From the NCBI GenBank assembly GCA_009909085.1, contig JAAANX010000034.1, positions 39,598 through 103,597 of the forward strand: a DNA stretch of 64,000 bases, in the 5' to 3' direction. This DNA comes from Cyanobacteria bacterium GSL.Bin1. GTDB taxonomy: Bacteria > Cyanobacteriota > Cyanobacteriia > Cyanobacteriales > Rubidibacteraceae. Shown piece after piece: positions 36,270 through 43,693 of the stretch; position 1 is the first letter of the stretch, and each line of letters begins with the position of its first letter. Below the pieces are notes generated by a model. It was not told where the DNA came from and did not search any database. It was given only the letters and a program-made list of their open reading frames with translations. The position numbers were made by a program, and so were the translations under genes.

Positions 36270-39248
36270 CTAAATTTGTTGATCTTGAAATTCCCAATCG
36301 TCTGCGTCTAAAAAGGCATCTGGGGTTAACAATTCTGGGAATAACTCGACCGAAATTGGAATCACATTACCGTCTTCATCAGTTGGCAAAGTGAACAGCA
36401 GTGATAACACTTGACCCGAGCGGGTTGCTAATACCATATTAGTTCCCTCGATTGGCGTAAAGGTATAGCCTGCCACTTCACAATCTGTTTCATCTTCTTC
36501 ACATAAATCATCTTGACTTATTTCGCCATCATCTTGTTCATCATCATCTTGGTCGTCACTATCACCTGAATCATCATCATCGCCGTCGTCACCATTCCCG
36601 TCGCCGTCGCCATTCCCGTCGCCGTCGTCACCATTCCCGTCGCCGTCGCCATTCCCGTCGCCGTCGTCACCATTCCCGTCGCCGCCGTCACCATTTCCGT
36701 CGCCGCCGTCGCCACCATTTCCGTCGCCGCCGTCACCATTTCCGTCGCCGCCGTCGCCACCATTTCCGTCGCCGCCGTCACCATCTCTGTCAGTATCTGT
36801 ATCTCTATTTTTATTTCGGTCTTTATCTGTTTCTGGTGGTTCATCAGGAACTAAACCCACTGTTAATGGGTCGTCAACACTACCACTTTCTCCACCAACA
36901 AAAAGAGAACCATTCAATATTTGATCAATTTGAAAAGTTTTAATAGGTTCTTCTAGACCACTACTTTCTGGTTGGTCAGGATCGAAATTATCACCAAACC
37001 TAAATGATGTATCTTCACGGATAATTAAATTAATGTTTGTGTCTGGCTCAAAAGGATTTTCATTATTATTGAAAAGTTCAACGCGTTTTGGGTCTTTGTT
37101 ATTTGAGCGTTCATTTAAGAATTGAGCTGTTAGTAAAACATCAGGCTCTCCTTCTGATAAAACTGCATTAGGACCTATAATACCGCCAGCTACAGCTTCT
37201 CCCCCAAATTGAACCCCAATATTAAAATTAACCTGACCAAGGTCATCCTCAGGAGCAGGTTGGCCTTGCGATCCTGAGTTTCCATTAACAGATAATGGTT
37301 TCAAAGCTCTAAACCGTTTGGCGTCTATGGTTAGAGAATCCTTGGCATCCAGTCGAATTCCACCAAAAAGCTCAATGTTTCCATTAGTAGCAATTAAACT
37401 ACTTTCCCCTCCTCCGCTTTCAGATTGAAATAATTTACCATTGCTATTTTGATCAAAGCCTAAGCCTCCCCGGACTACATCAGCTGTTACTCTATCTTTT
37501 TGTTCTTCGGTCAGTGAATTAAAATCTACTTCATTGACAGTAAAATTAGCTAGATTAATTTCAACTAGATTACTTTCTTCTCCAATGATGATGTCACCAT
37601 TTTTATTCTCAAGAGTCAATTGATTGGCATTAATATTCCCAAAAATTTGAATAATTCCTGTTTCTGAACCGACAGGAGCAACAGTGACAATTAAATTGCT
37701 TATCTTTTCACCAGGATCTAATACTACTTCTTCTCCGGAGTCACCACTGAACTCGTTTGATGAGGAAGAACCTAGATTAGTATCACGAGTTAGAGTAATT
37801 CTTTTAGTCGCTTGCAACTCAATTGTTCCATCACGACCAGCTTCTAATAAAGCACTTGCCGAAATCGTGAATGTACTATCTTCATCGTCATCATCATCAA
37901 ATAAGATTTGTCCGTCATCGAGTTCATCATCGTTCTCACCAGTTTCAACAATCTCAATAACAGCAGGGTCTAATAGTAATGTCCCATTCACCCCCTCGGG
38001 AGCGCTGACATTAACCGTCCCTTGGAAAGCCAGGTGATTTTTTCCAGACACTTCAACAAACCCGCCATCACCGGAGTTATTCCCACCGCGAGCACTGATT
38101 TCACCATAAAATCCGGTTACCTCATCCGCCCAAGCAATGACTCGCCCGCCATCGCCCTCATCCAGCGCATCCGCATTAATCACAGAAGTTTCATCAATCA
38201 GGGTACGTAAGGCATTGGGAGGATCCCCTTGTCCTTTATACTCCCCACCCATGAGGATTTCACCACCGCCATTGCTTCCCGAAGCATCAATATTGGCTGC
38301 AATGACCCCCACTTTTTCCCCAAAAATACCAACTTTGCCTCCTACTTCTCCCGAGGCATCAATCTCACCGGATGCCAAAGTTGTTCCTGCAGTGTTGGGA
38401 ACTTCCGCATCACTTCCCACGAGGCGAATAGTTCCATTTGCCGTTAGTTCCACTTTGGAAACGGTTTCTGCATTCCCACCTGTTAGTAGTTTAGGCAAAT
38501 CTAAAGGCGTTAAAGCTTGTGCACCCATTGCCAGCTCGGTTTCTGCCGATGCGGGTAAGCCCAAACTTAACAAACTGCCTTCTTGGGTAATCGTAACCAT
38601 TTGCTGGTCCGGAACCGAAGCAATGATAATATCGCCTTCTGGTGCTTCTAGGGTTCCGGTATTAATCACTAAACCCCCAACTAGGGCAATTTGCTCTCCG
38701 GTAGGAACAGAAAGTTCTCCTTCATTAATAATGGCACCGGCCTTGTCAGTAGCAAAGGCAATGCCACTGGGTTCTCCCACTAAGTTGGCATAGTTGTTTT
38801 GTCCTAGGGCTTTAAACCAGTAATCCCCAATTTTGATCCCGTGACCCGTTGTTGCAGTGAAAGAGCCGGGGACATTTAAAGCGGCTTGAGACCCGAAGCG
38901 AATCCCCACCGGGTTCATCAAATACAGATTAGCATTGGTTCCACTGACTTGAATTAAACCGTTAATAATCGAAGCATTCCCGCCGGTCACCCGACCAATA
39001 ATATTTTGGATATTAGGGTTAGAGATGAAGTTGGCAATCTGTCCGCGATTGAGTCCAAACTTCTCGAAGCTATGGAATTGATTGTTTCCAGCTTGGGTTC
39101 CGCCTTCAATATCAAACTGGTTGCCATTAGGGGAAACTTGGGTGCCAGTGCCATCGTTAGCAGCGGTAATGGGGTTCGCCTGAACGCCTTTGACGCCAAA
39201 GAGGAAGAGGAAAGCTACAATTGAGACGCGTGTTATAACTGTTTTCAT
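36270..39248 (-). CDS. Filamentous-haemagglutinin-like TpsA exoprotein
   Basis: A 992-residue secreted protein. Signal peptide (MKTVITRVSIVAFLFLFGVKGVQA), then the TPS secretion domain (FDIEGGTQAGNNQFHSFEKF, NIIGRVTGGNASIINGLIQV, NANLYLMNPVGIRFG), beta-helix rungs, a Gly/Asp/Asn low-complexity stretch of about 65 residues, and a C-terminal domain (AGYTFTPIEGTNMVLATRSG). Secretion would use the TpsB encoded 21 bp upstream. Of two near ATGs the second is chosen since AAGGA lies nine bases before it. At under 1,000 residues it is short for an adhesin, and the C terminus is unlike known adhesin ends. Confidence 0.88.
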   Translation of the reverse strand: MKTVITRVSIVAFLFLFGVKGVQANPITAANDGTGTQVSPNGNQFDIEGGTQAGNNQFHSFEKFGLNRGQIANFISNPNIQNIIGRVTGGNASIINGLIQVSGTNANLYLMNPVGIRFGSQAALNVPGSFTATTGHGIKIGDYWFKALGQNNYANLVGEPSGIAFATDKAGAIINEGELSVPTGEQIALVGGLVINTGTLEAPEGDIIIASVPDQQMVTITQEGSLLSLGLPASAETELAMGAQALTPLDLPKLLTGGNAETVSKVELTANGTIRLVGSDAEVPNTAGTTLASGEIDASGEVGGKVGIFGEKVGVIAANIDASGSNGGGEILMGGEYKGQGDPPNALRTLIDETSVINADALDEGDGGRVIAWADEVTGFYGEISARGGNNSGDGGFVEVSGKNHLAFQGTVNVSAPEGVNGTLLLDPAVIEIVETGENDDELDDGQILFDDDDDEDSTFTISASALLEAGRDGTIELQATKRITLTRDTNLGSSSSNEFSGDSGEEVVLDPGEKISNLIVTVAPVGSETGIIQIFGNINANQLTLENKNGDIIIGEESNLVEINLANFTVNEVDFNSLTEEQKDRVTADVVRGGLGFDQNSNGKLFQSESGGGESSLIATNGNIELFGGIRLDAKDSLTIDAKRFRALKPLSVNGNSGSQGQPAPEDDLGQVNFNIGVQFGGEAVAGGIIGPNAVLSEGEPDVLLTAQFLNERSNNKDPKRVELFNNNENPFEPDTNINLIIREDTSFRFGDNFDPDQPESSGLEEPIKTFQIDQILNGSLFVGGESGSVDDPLTVGLVPDEPPETDKDRNKNRDTDTDRDGDGGDGNGGDGGDGNGDGGDGNGGDGGDGNGDGGDGNGDDGDGNGDGDGNGDDGDGNGDGDGNGDDGDDDDSGDSDDQDDDEQDDGEISQDDLCEEDETDCEVAGYTFTPIEGTNMVLATRSGQVLSLLFTLPTDEDGNVIPISVELFPELLTPDAFLDADDWEFQDQQI
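36575..36785 (-). repeat. GDGNGGDGGDGN-coding low-complexity tandem repeat
   Basis: Imperfect 9-, 12- and 24-bp repeats of GTCGCCGTC/GTCACCATT type encode a Gly-Asp-Asn run in the TpsA protein. High acidity suggests calcium binding or a flexible linker. The strong local GC rise and repetitiveness make slippage and assembly error likely. Confidence 0.9.
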
Positions 39249-39269
39249 GAAAATCATTTCCTTCTCAAT

Positions 39270-41090
39270 TTACGGTTGGTAGAAAACACTAAAATACAGT
39301 CCATGATCTTGAATATCGTCTCCTTTGATATCGTCATCTAAGTTAATCAGAGGAGGTGCGTAATCAAGCCTGATATTTAAGCCCGATACAGGTTGCCAAA
39401 TGACGCCAAGTCCAACCCCAATGAGGAAGGTGTCATCGCCTAAGTCGCTATCGGTGTTATCATCGGAATTCCAAACTGCGCCCATATCGACAAAAGGAGC
39501 AACTTGTAGCGTTGCTTCACCCCTCTCTTCGCTCCGAGCAAGCGTGATTCGATCTTCTACCGACAAGCGAAAGCCATTATCTCCAACAAGAGCATTCTGC
39601 CGATATCCGCGAACCGATTGCCCTCCACCAATTGTAAACTGTTCTGAAGACAGCAAACTATCTGGCGTTAATTGCAAATCAGCTTGGATCACCAACAAGT
39701 TATTTTGGCTGAGACGCTGCACTCGTTGGGCTTGGGCGAACCAACTAAAGAAACGACTATCCGGAACGGGCGCATCATTCGTCGTGGCATCAAATGCATC
39801 AATGCCAACACTAAATAGCGACCGGAGTAGCCAAATCCCCTTCGGATCGCGACTTAAATACTCCTGACCCAATCTAATTGCGCTGGTACGAGTCTCTCCA
39901 TCCTCATCCGGCGCTTGATTAAAGAAGCCAAATCCTTCATTTTCAAAGAAATTCTGATTGCGTTGGTGGCTAAACCCTAAAGATAAGGCAAATTCTTCCC
40001 GTGGAGTACGAACCACAGGTTGTCGAAAGCTAATTTCATACCGTTCCGATTCGCCTTCAATCTCTAATTCGTCACCCGTATTGGGATCAACGGGTACCAG
40101 CCGATCTTCAGTGACATCATTCCCCTCAATAATCGTCCGCAGTTGCAGGGTTCCATTTTTCGCATTAACGGGAACGGTATAGTTAGCATCCAGTTCTCGA
40201 GAACCGCCATTGACCGTGCGATTGAACGTCAGTGACAGCGTATCGCCCAGCCCGGTTAAATTACGATGCCCGACATTAATGCCAGTGCGCACTGAACCCG
40301 TACTCGGTGGGGTATAGTTATCCACATTGAGACTAAACAACCAAGGATTCGCCTCTTCTACCGTAACCACAAGGTCGCTTTTTCCCGCCCCTTCTCCGGC
40401 TTGCAATGTGGCTTCAATGGCATCAAATAGGGGGTTAATTTGTAAAAGTTGGAGCTGATCTTCAAGGGCTCCCGCATTGAAAGGCGTTTCCCTTGCCAGT
40501 TCCAGACGACTGCGGATATAACCCGTATTCAGACGACGGTTGCCCTCAATTTGAACATCTTCTAGACTCCCTTCAATGACAACAATTTCAACCACTCCAT
40601 CTTCAATCTCTTGCGGCGGTACCACCGCACGAGAGGTAATATAACCTCTCTCTAAATAAAGTTGTGTAATTGCCGTTGCTGCCTCTTTCAGTTCCCCGAG
40701 AGTGGTTATTCTCCCTTCTAATGGGTTGATAATCGGATCCAACTCCTCAGCAGTCAAGATCGTGCTACCGGTAACTTCAATCCGAGTAACGTCAAGAGGA
40801 AGATCTAGATTTTGCTGTTCCTCTTCTGTTGGCGCTTCGGGCTGCGTTTCCTCAGACGGTAAGATCGGTTCTTCAGAAGGAGGTTCTGCAGGTAAAGGTT
40901 GCGGTTGTGGAAAACGATCCTCAGGGGAATCGGGACGCTGACTAATGAGGACTTGATCTGGATTGAACTGTCTGTTTTGGTCTTCAAAGGAATAAGCCGG
41001 TTGAATTACCCATGCATTCAAACCTAAGACTGTGCTAGATGCAAACAGAAGACTACTCCTCGAACACCACAAATCAATAGGAATATTCAT
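39270..41090 (-). CDS. TpsB/ShlB-FhaC family outer-membrane transporter
   Basis: A 606-residue outer-membrane protein that exports its TpsA partner. A signal segment and a Pro/Glu-rich linker precede two POTRA domains (TRIEVTGSTILTAEELDPII to VVIEGSLEDVQIEGNRRLN). A 16-stranded barrel follows, with the GGGQSVRGYR motif of loop 6 and a closing aromatic residue near the C terminus (GLYFSVFYQP). Length is as expected. It is the first gene of a unit tpsB-tpsA-TPR-CHAT behind regulon box 4. Confidence 0.92.
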   Translation of the reverse strand: MNIPIDLWCSRSSLLFASSTVLGLNAWVIQPAYSFEDQNRQFNPDQVLISQRPDSPEDRFPQPQPLPAEPPSEEPILPSEETQPEAPTEEEQQNLDLPLDVTRIEVTGSTILTAEELDPIINPLEGRITTLGELKEAATAITQLYLERGYITSRAVVPPQEIEDGVVEIVVIEGSLEDVQIEGNRRLNTGYIRSRLELARETPFNAGALEDQLQLLQINPLFDAIEATLQAGEGAGKSDLVVTVEEANPWLFSLNVDNYTPPSTGSVRTGINVGHRNLTGLGDTLSLTFNRTVNGGSRELDANYTVPVNAKNGTLQLRTIIEGNDVTEDRLVPVDPNTGDELEIEGESERYEISFRQPVVRTPREEFALSLGFSHQRNQNFFENEGFGFFNQAPDEDGETRTSAIRLGQEYLSRDPKGIWLLRSLFSVGIDAFDATTNDAPVPDSRFFSWFAQAQRVQRLSQNNLLVIQADLQLTPDSLLSSEQFTIGGGQSVRGYRQNALVGDNGFRLSVEDRITLARSEERGEATLQVAPFVDMGAVWNSDDNTDSDLGDDTFLIGVGLGVIWQPVSGLNIRLDYAPPLINLDDDIKGDDIQDHGLYFSVFYQP

Positions 41091-41723
41091 TAAGCAACGA
41101 AATGACTGCTATTTCGATCTGAACAAATTAATTTTAATCACTAAGAGAAATACTGATTGAGTCTCTCAGCGCAAAGCAATTTACGTAAAACCGCAATTTT
41201 TCCACAAAATTGCCAGTGCAATGGCCGGCACAGTGAATATGCTTAAAAAACTGCTCTAAACGAGATGTCTCGTCTGAACTTGAGGATGGACCACGTTGTT
41301 CATTTGACAAACATTGATCTCAAGGGGGAATTGCGTTACTTAAAATCCCTTGTGAATATGCCAAAGTTTTTTTTCTGTAGTAATTTCCCAAAAAAATTTA
41401 AGGAAGTGCATACGAAGCTGTAAACAAGACCAATTTATTAATAGAACAAACAAGTCATTAAAATTTAATTGGTTGACAGTGGGATCATGCTTCTAAAAAG
41501 TTCTATAGATATTCTATAGGGCTTTTTCTTTTTTAGATTTAGCAGGTTGATCTCTATTTCTTCTAAACTTGAAAAAATTCTTCCAATACAAGGCGCAAAC
41601 CATTGCTGTTGTCAACAATTGATAAGTGGCTATGGGCGGAAGCTCCCGCCCTTTACAAGTCCTGTCATCCTTTTTTAAAGGATGGCTCTGTGACTGATTT
41701 ATACTAATTCAAGTCAATAGAAA
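41091..41723. other. 633-bp intergenic region with box and two hairpins
   Basis: No gene found. It holds regulon box 4 for the tpsB unit. Near the right end are two adjacent hairpins: GGGCGGAAGCTCCCGCCC (41634-41651) and CATCCTTTTTTAAAGGATG (41666-41684). They could terminate the small CNAFGC gene transcript or be a mobile-element end. Confidence 0.5.
41179..41195 (-). promoter_or_regulatory. Regulon box 4 (TGCGGTTTTACGTAAAT)
   Basis: One base differs from boxes 1-3 (second position). It reads toward tpsB, ending 88 bp before its start codon, and an A/T-rich stretch precedes it. Confidence 0.75.
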
Positions 41724-42077
41724 CTACCGTAAACCTTCACATCTTCTAACTGCAGATGAAGTAGGGTAACCTTCTTGTCTATGATTTTGAACGCAAAATT
41801 GGAAGTTGCTCACTCCCTGACTTTCCTGGTAAAAATTAAAGTTGGTATTGCCATTGTTATTCTGTTCTGGTTGTGGAGAAGGGGGGCAACCAAAAGCATT
41901 ACACTCTTCTCCGCGAGGAGGTTTCGGACAGCCAAAAGCATTACACTCAGCAACACTGGACTGAGAACAGCCAAAAGCATTACACTGAGCCCAAGCTGTT
42001 TTTTGTACTAAAGATACACTACTCAAGGTTAGAAAGATAGAAGCAGGAATTAGCAATGACAGTTTCTTGAGTATCAC
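41724..42077 (-). CDS. Small secreted Cys-rich protein with three CNAFGC repeats
   Basis: A 117-residue exported protein, GTG start with AAGGAT a few bases upstream. The signal peptide ends at WAQ. The mature part holds three repeats of (A/E)(Q/E)CNAFGC separated by 9-11 residues rich in Pro, Ser and Glu, then an Asn-rich linker and a C-terminal region with two more cysteines (FCVQNHRQEGYP to VRRCEGLR). Paired cysteines every few residues suggest disulfide loops or metal binding after export. I recognise no family. Regulon box 5 lies 87 bp upstream, so it belongs to the same regulon as the proteases and may be a secreted effector, ligand or substrate. Confidence 0.75.
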   Translation of the reverse strand: MILKKLSLLIPASIFLTLSSVSLVQKTAWAQCNAFGCSQSSVAECNAFGCPKPPRGEECNAFGCPPSPQPEQNNNGNTNFNFYQESQGVSNFQFCVQNHRQEGYPTSSAVRRCEGLR

Positions 42078-42164
42078 CCTTGTTAATCCTTATAAAAAAA
42101 TTAAATACACTCTAGATAATATCTCTTCTCCAATTTCTTGGAATAGAGTAGATTGCGTAAAATT

Positions 42165-42181
42165 ATTTACGTAAAACCGCA
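42165..42181 (-). promoter_or_regulatory. Regulon box 5 (TGCGGTTTTACGTAAAT)
   Basis: Identical to box 4 and at almost the same distance (87 bp) from the start of the CNAFGC gene. A second TTTTACGCAA half-like element follows immediately downstream on the same strand. Confidence 0.75.
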
Positions 42182-42312
42182 ACTTAAACCCAGCATTGAT
42201 TTATCACACCTCCTTAATAGAGGATTGTCTTTTATTTTTGTAATATTAATCACAAAAGGCGGTCACGCTATAAATTTAACTTCAAAAGCGCGATCGCGTA
42301 TCTAAAAAATAT

Positions 42313-42840
42313 TTATAAGATGAGTTTCTTATGAAGGATAGTAATGACTTGAGGGTCATAAATATATTCATTAACCCGATTAATTCCTGCCAAAGCAAGA
42401 TCAATATAAGCTGGATCCTTAATGCCATCCGACAAGAGGTACTCTTCTTTAATCACATCGTCTTCAATTGCAACAGCTTTCAAGATAGTTGCAACAACGA
42501 CTCCTGTTCGATCTTTTCCAGCAGTACAGTGCAATAATAGGGGCCATTCCGCCCTGAAACACATTGCTGACAAAACTTGGTTGATCCAACCTTGGATTTT
42601 ATGATTTTGTGTCAAGTAATTATCCAGGGTGTCAGTAGCCGGAATATGAATATTGGTCACGCGATCAAACGTCCGATCGCGCCCCTTCCGTAAATTAACA
42701 ATTGTTCCCACGGGTGGCAGTTCATCCCTTGAGAATAATTGATTGATACTCCCCCCACGGAATAGTTGTCCTTTCAGGAGAACGGTTTTTCCGGTAATTA
42801 AGTTGACAGCTTCACCCACATCTCGCCAGTTAGGTATCAT
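42313..42840 (-). CDS. Cysteine-dependent protein tyrosine/dual-specificity phosphatase
   Basis: A 175-residue phosphatase with a perfect P-loop, HCTAGKDRTG (nucleophile Cys, phosphate-binding Arg), and the NxRDxG-like start (IPNWRDVGEAVNL) and LRKGRDR segment of the bacterial Y_phosphatase3 family. It removes phosphate from Tyr, and in some members from Ser/Thr or phosphoinositides. The ATG MIPNWRDVG is preferred; a TTG 24 codons earlier would overlap regulon box 6. Its regulation with a kinase and two FHA proteins makes it a candidate reset enzyme for that signalling (inference). Confidence 0.88.
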   Translation of the reverse strand: MIPNWRDVGEAVNLITGKTVLLKGQLFRGGSINQLFSRDELPPVGTIVNLRKGRDRTFDRVTNIHIPATDTLDNYLTQNHKIQGWINQVLSAMCFRAEWPLLLHCTAGKDRTGVVVATILKAVAIEDDVIKEEYLLSDGIKDPAYIDLALAGINRVNEYIYDPQVITILHKKLIL

Positions 42841-42917
42841 TGGATGTTCATCATTTAGGTTGCCGTCTATGTCGTTAGCTTGGAAGCGCGATCGCGAACT
42901 GAAAGCAATCAATTATA

Positions 42918-42936
42918 ATTTACACATAAAACCGCA
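42918..42936 (-). promoter_or_regulatory. Regulon box 6, degenerate (TGCGGTTTTATGTGTAAAT)
   Basis: Keeps TGCGGTTTTA and TAAAT but the palindromic centre is two bases longer. It points to the phosphatase gene, 77 bp before its ATG. TATAAT follows immediately on the same strand, so here the box sits just upstream of a good -10 hexamer. Confidence 0.6.
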
Positions 42937-42961
42937 ATTTTTGCTCTCAGTTGATTTCTGA

Positions 42962-43618
42962 TTACACCAATAACTTGCGTTGAATCGCTTCCATACACAG
43001 TGCGACCCGAGAACTCGTATTAGGATCGCTTAGATCCACATCTAACTTGACTTTCAGGCGTTTAATGTAGTTCTGTGCTGTTTTCAAACTGACATGAAGG
43101 CGTTGCGCGATCGCGCGATCGGTCAACGATTCTCGACACACCATTTGTAATACTGCTAAATCTTGTTCGGTTAAAGTCAAACGAAAATGACGCTGTAACT
43201 CACGGGGAATCCGGAACTCACGGTTTAATGCTCCCTCCGCCCCCTCTAAAAATGCTTTACGCCGTTGCAGTTTACTGACAACAACGAATCCACCTTCATG
43301 TGATTGAATATCTTGCCCCAATCCCTGCAGCCAACTATATTCACTGGTATAGATCAGCAGGTTAAGTGTTGGGTATTGTTCAAATATCTCTTTTAAGAAC
43401 TCTAATCCCGGTTCTGCTGTTTCCGTCCCATCACTATTTCCAAATTGCAGATCGACGACTACCAAATCAGGTGTTTCCAACTGAAGGCGTTTCAGCGCTT
43501 GCTGCGGATGTTCAATGGGAACACAGACCGCAGAGGAATCTAACACCTGTAAAAACTTGCAATTGTTTTGTGATACGTCCGGGTGATCCTCAACCACTAG
43601 AACTAACCTTGAAGACAT
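42962..43618 (-). CDS. NarL/LuxR-type response regulator
   Basis: A 218-residue DNA-binding regulator: receiver domain with acidic pocket (VVEDH), phospho-acceptor Asp in LVVVDLQFG, then a LuxR-type helix-turn-helix (LTEQDLAVLQMVCRESLTDRAIAQRLHVSLKTAQNYIKRLKVKL). The receiver lacks the usual Lys-Pro at the end of strand 5 (VVSKLQR instead), still common for this group. It lies 75 bp after the CHASE2 kinase gene and is its likely partner. By position it is the best candidate to bind the palindromic regulon box, although its own operon lacks one. Confidence 0.92.
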   Translation of the reverse strand: MSSRLVLVVEDHPDVSQNNCKFLQVLDSSAVCVPIEHPQQALKRLQLETPDLVVVDLQFGNSDGTETAEPGLEFLKEIFEQYPTLNLLIYTSEYSWLQGLGQDIQSHEGGFVVVSKLQRRKAFLEGAEGALNREFRIPRELQRHFRLTLTEQDLAVLQMVCRESLTDRAIAQRLHVSLKTAQNYIKRLKVKLDVDLSDPNTSSRVALCMEAIQRKLLV

Positions 43619-43693
43619 AATGAATTAATTGATCATCATTCATTTGGTTCTATTTATTAAATTCCTACTCAATTTAGAAAATTCTTTATAATT

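Noticed and set aside
36575..36785. Regular repeats that might suggest a CRISPR array
   Set aside because: Units are short, contiguous and in frame with the TpsA protein; there are no unique spacers. No CRISPR array was seen anywhere in the window, although TPR-CHAT occurs.
36518..36844. Minus-strand open frame of Thr-Glu-Met-Val repeats inside the TpsA gene
   Set aside because: It is an alternative frame of the Gly-Asp-Asn repeat DNA and has no independent start signals.
41634..41684. Adjacent hairpins as a mobile-element end
   Set aside because: They equally well serve as terminators, and no transposase trace lies nearby.
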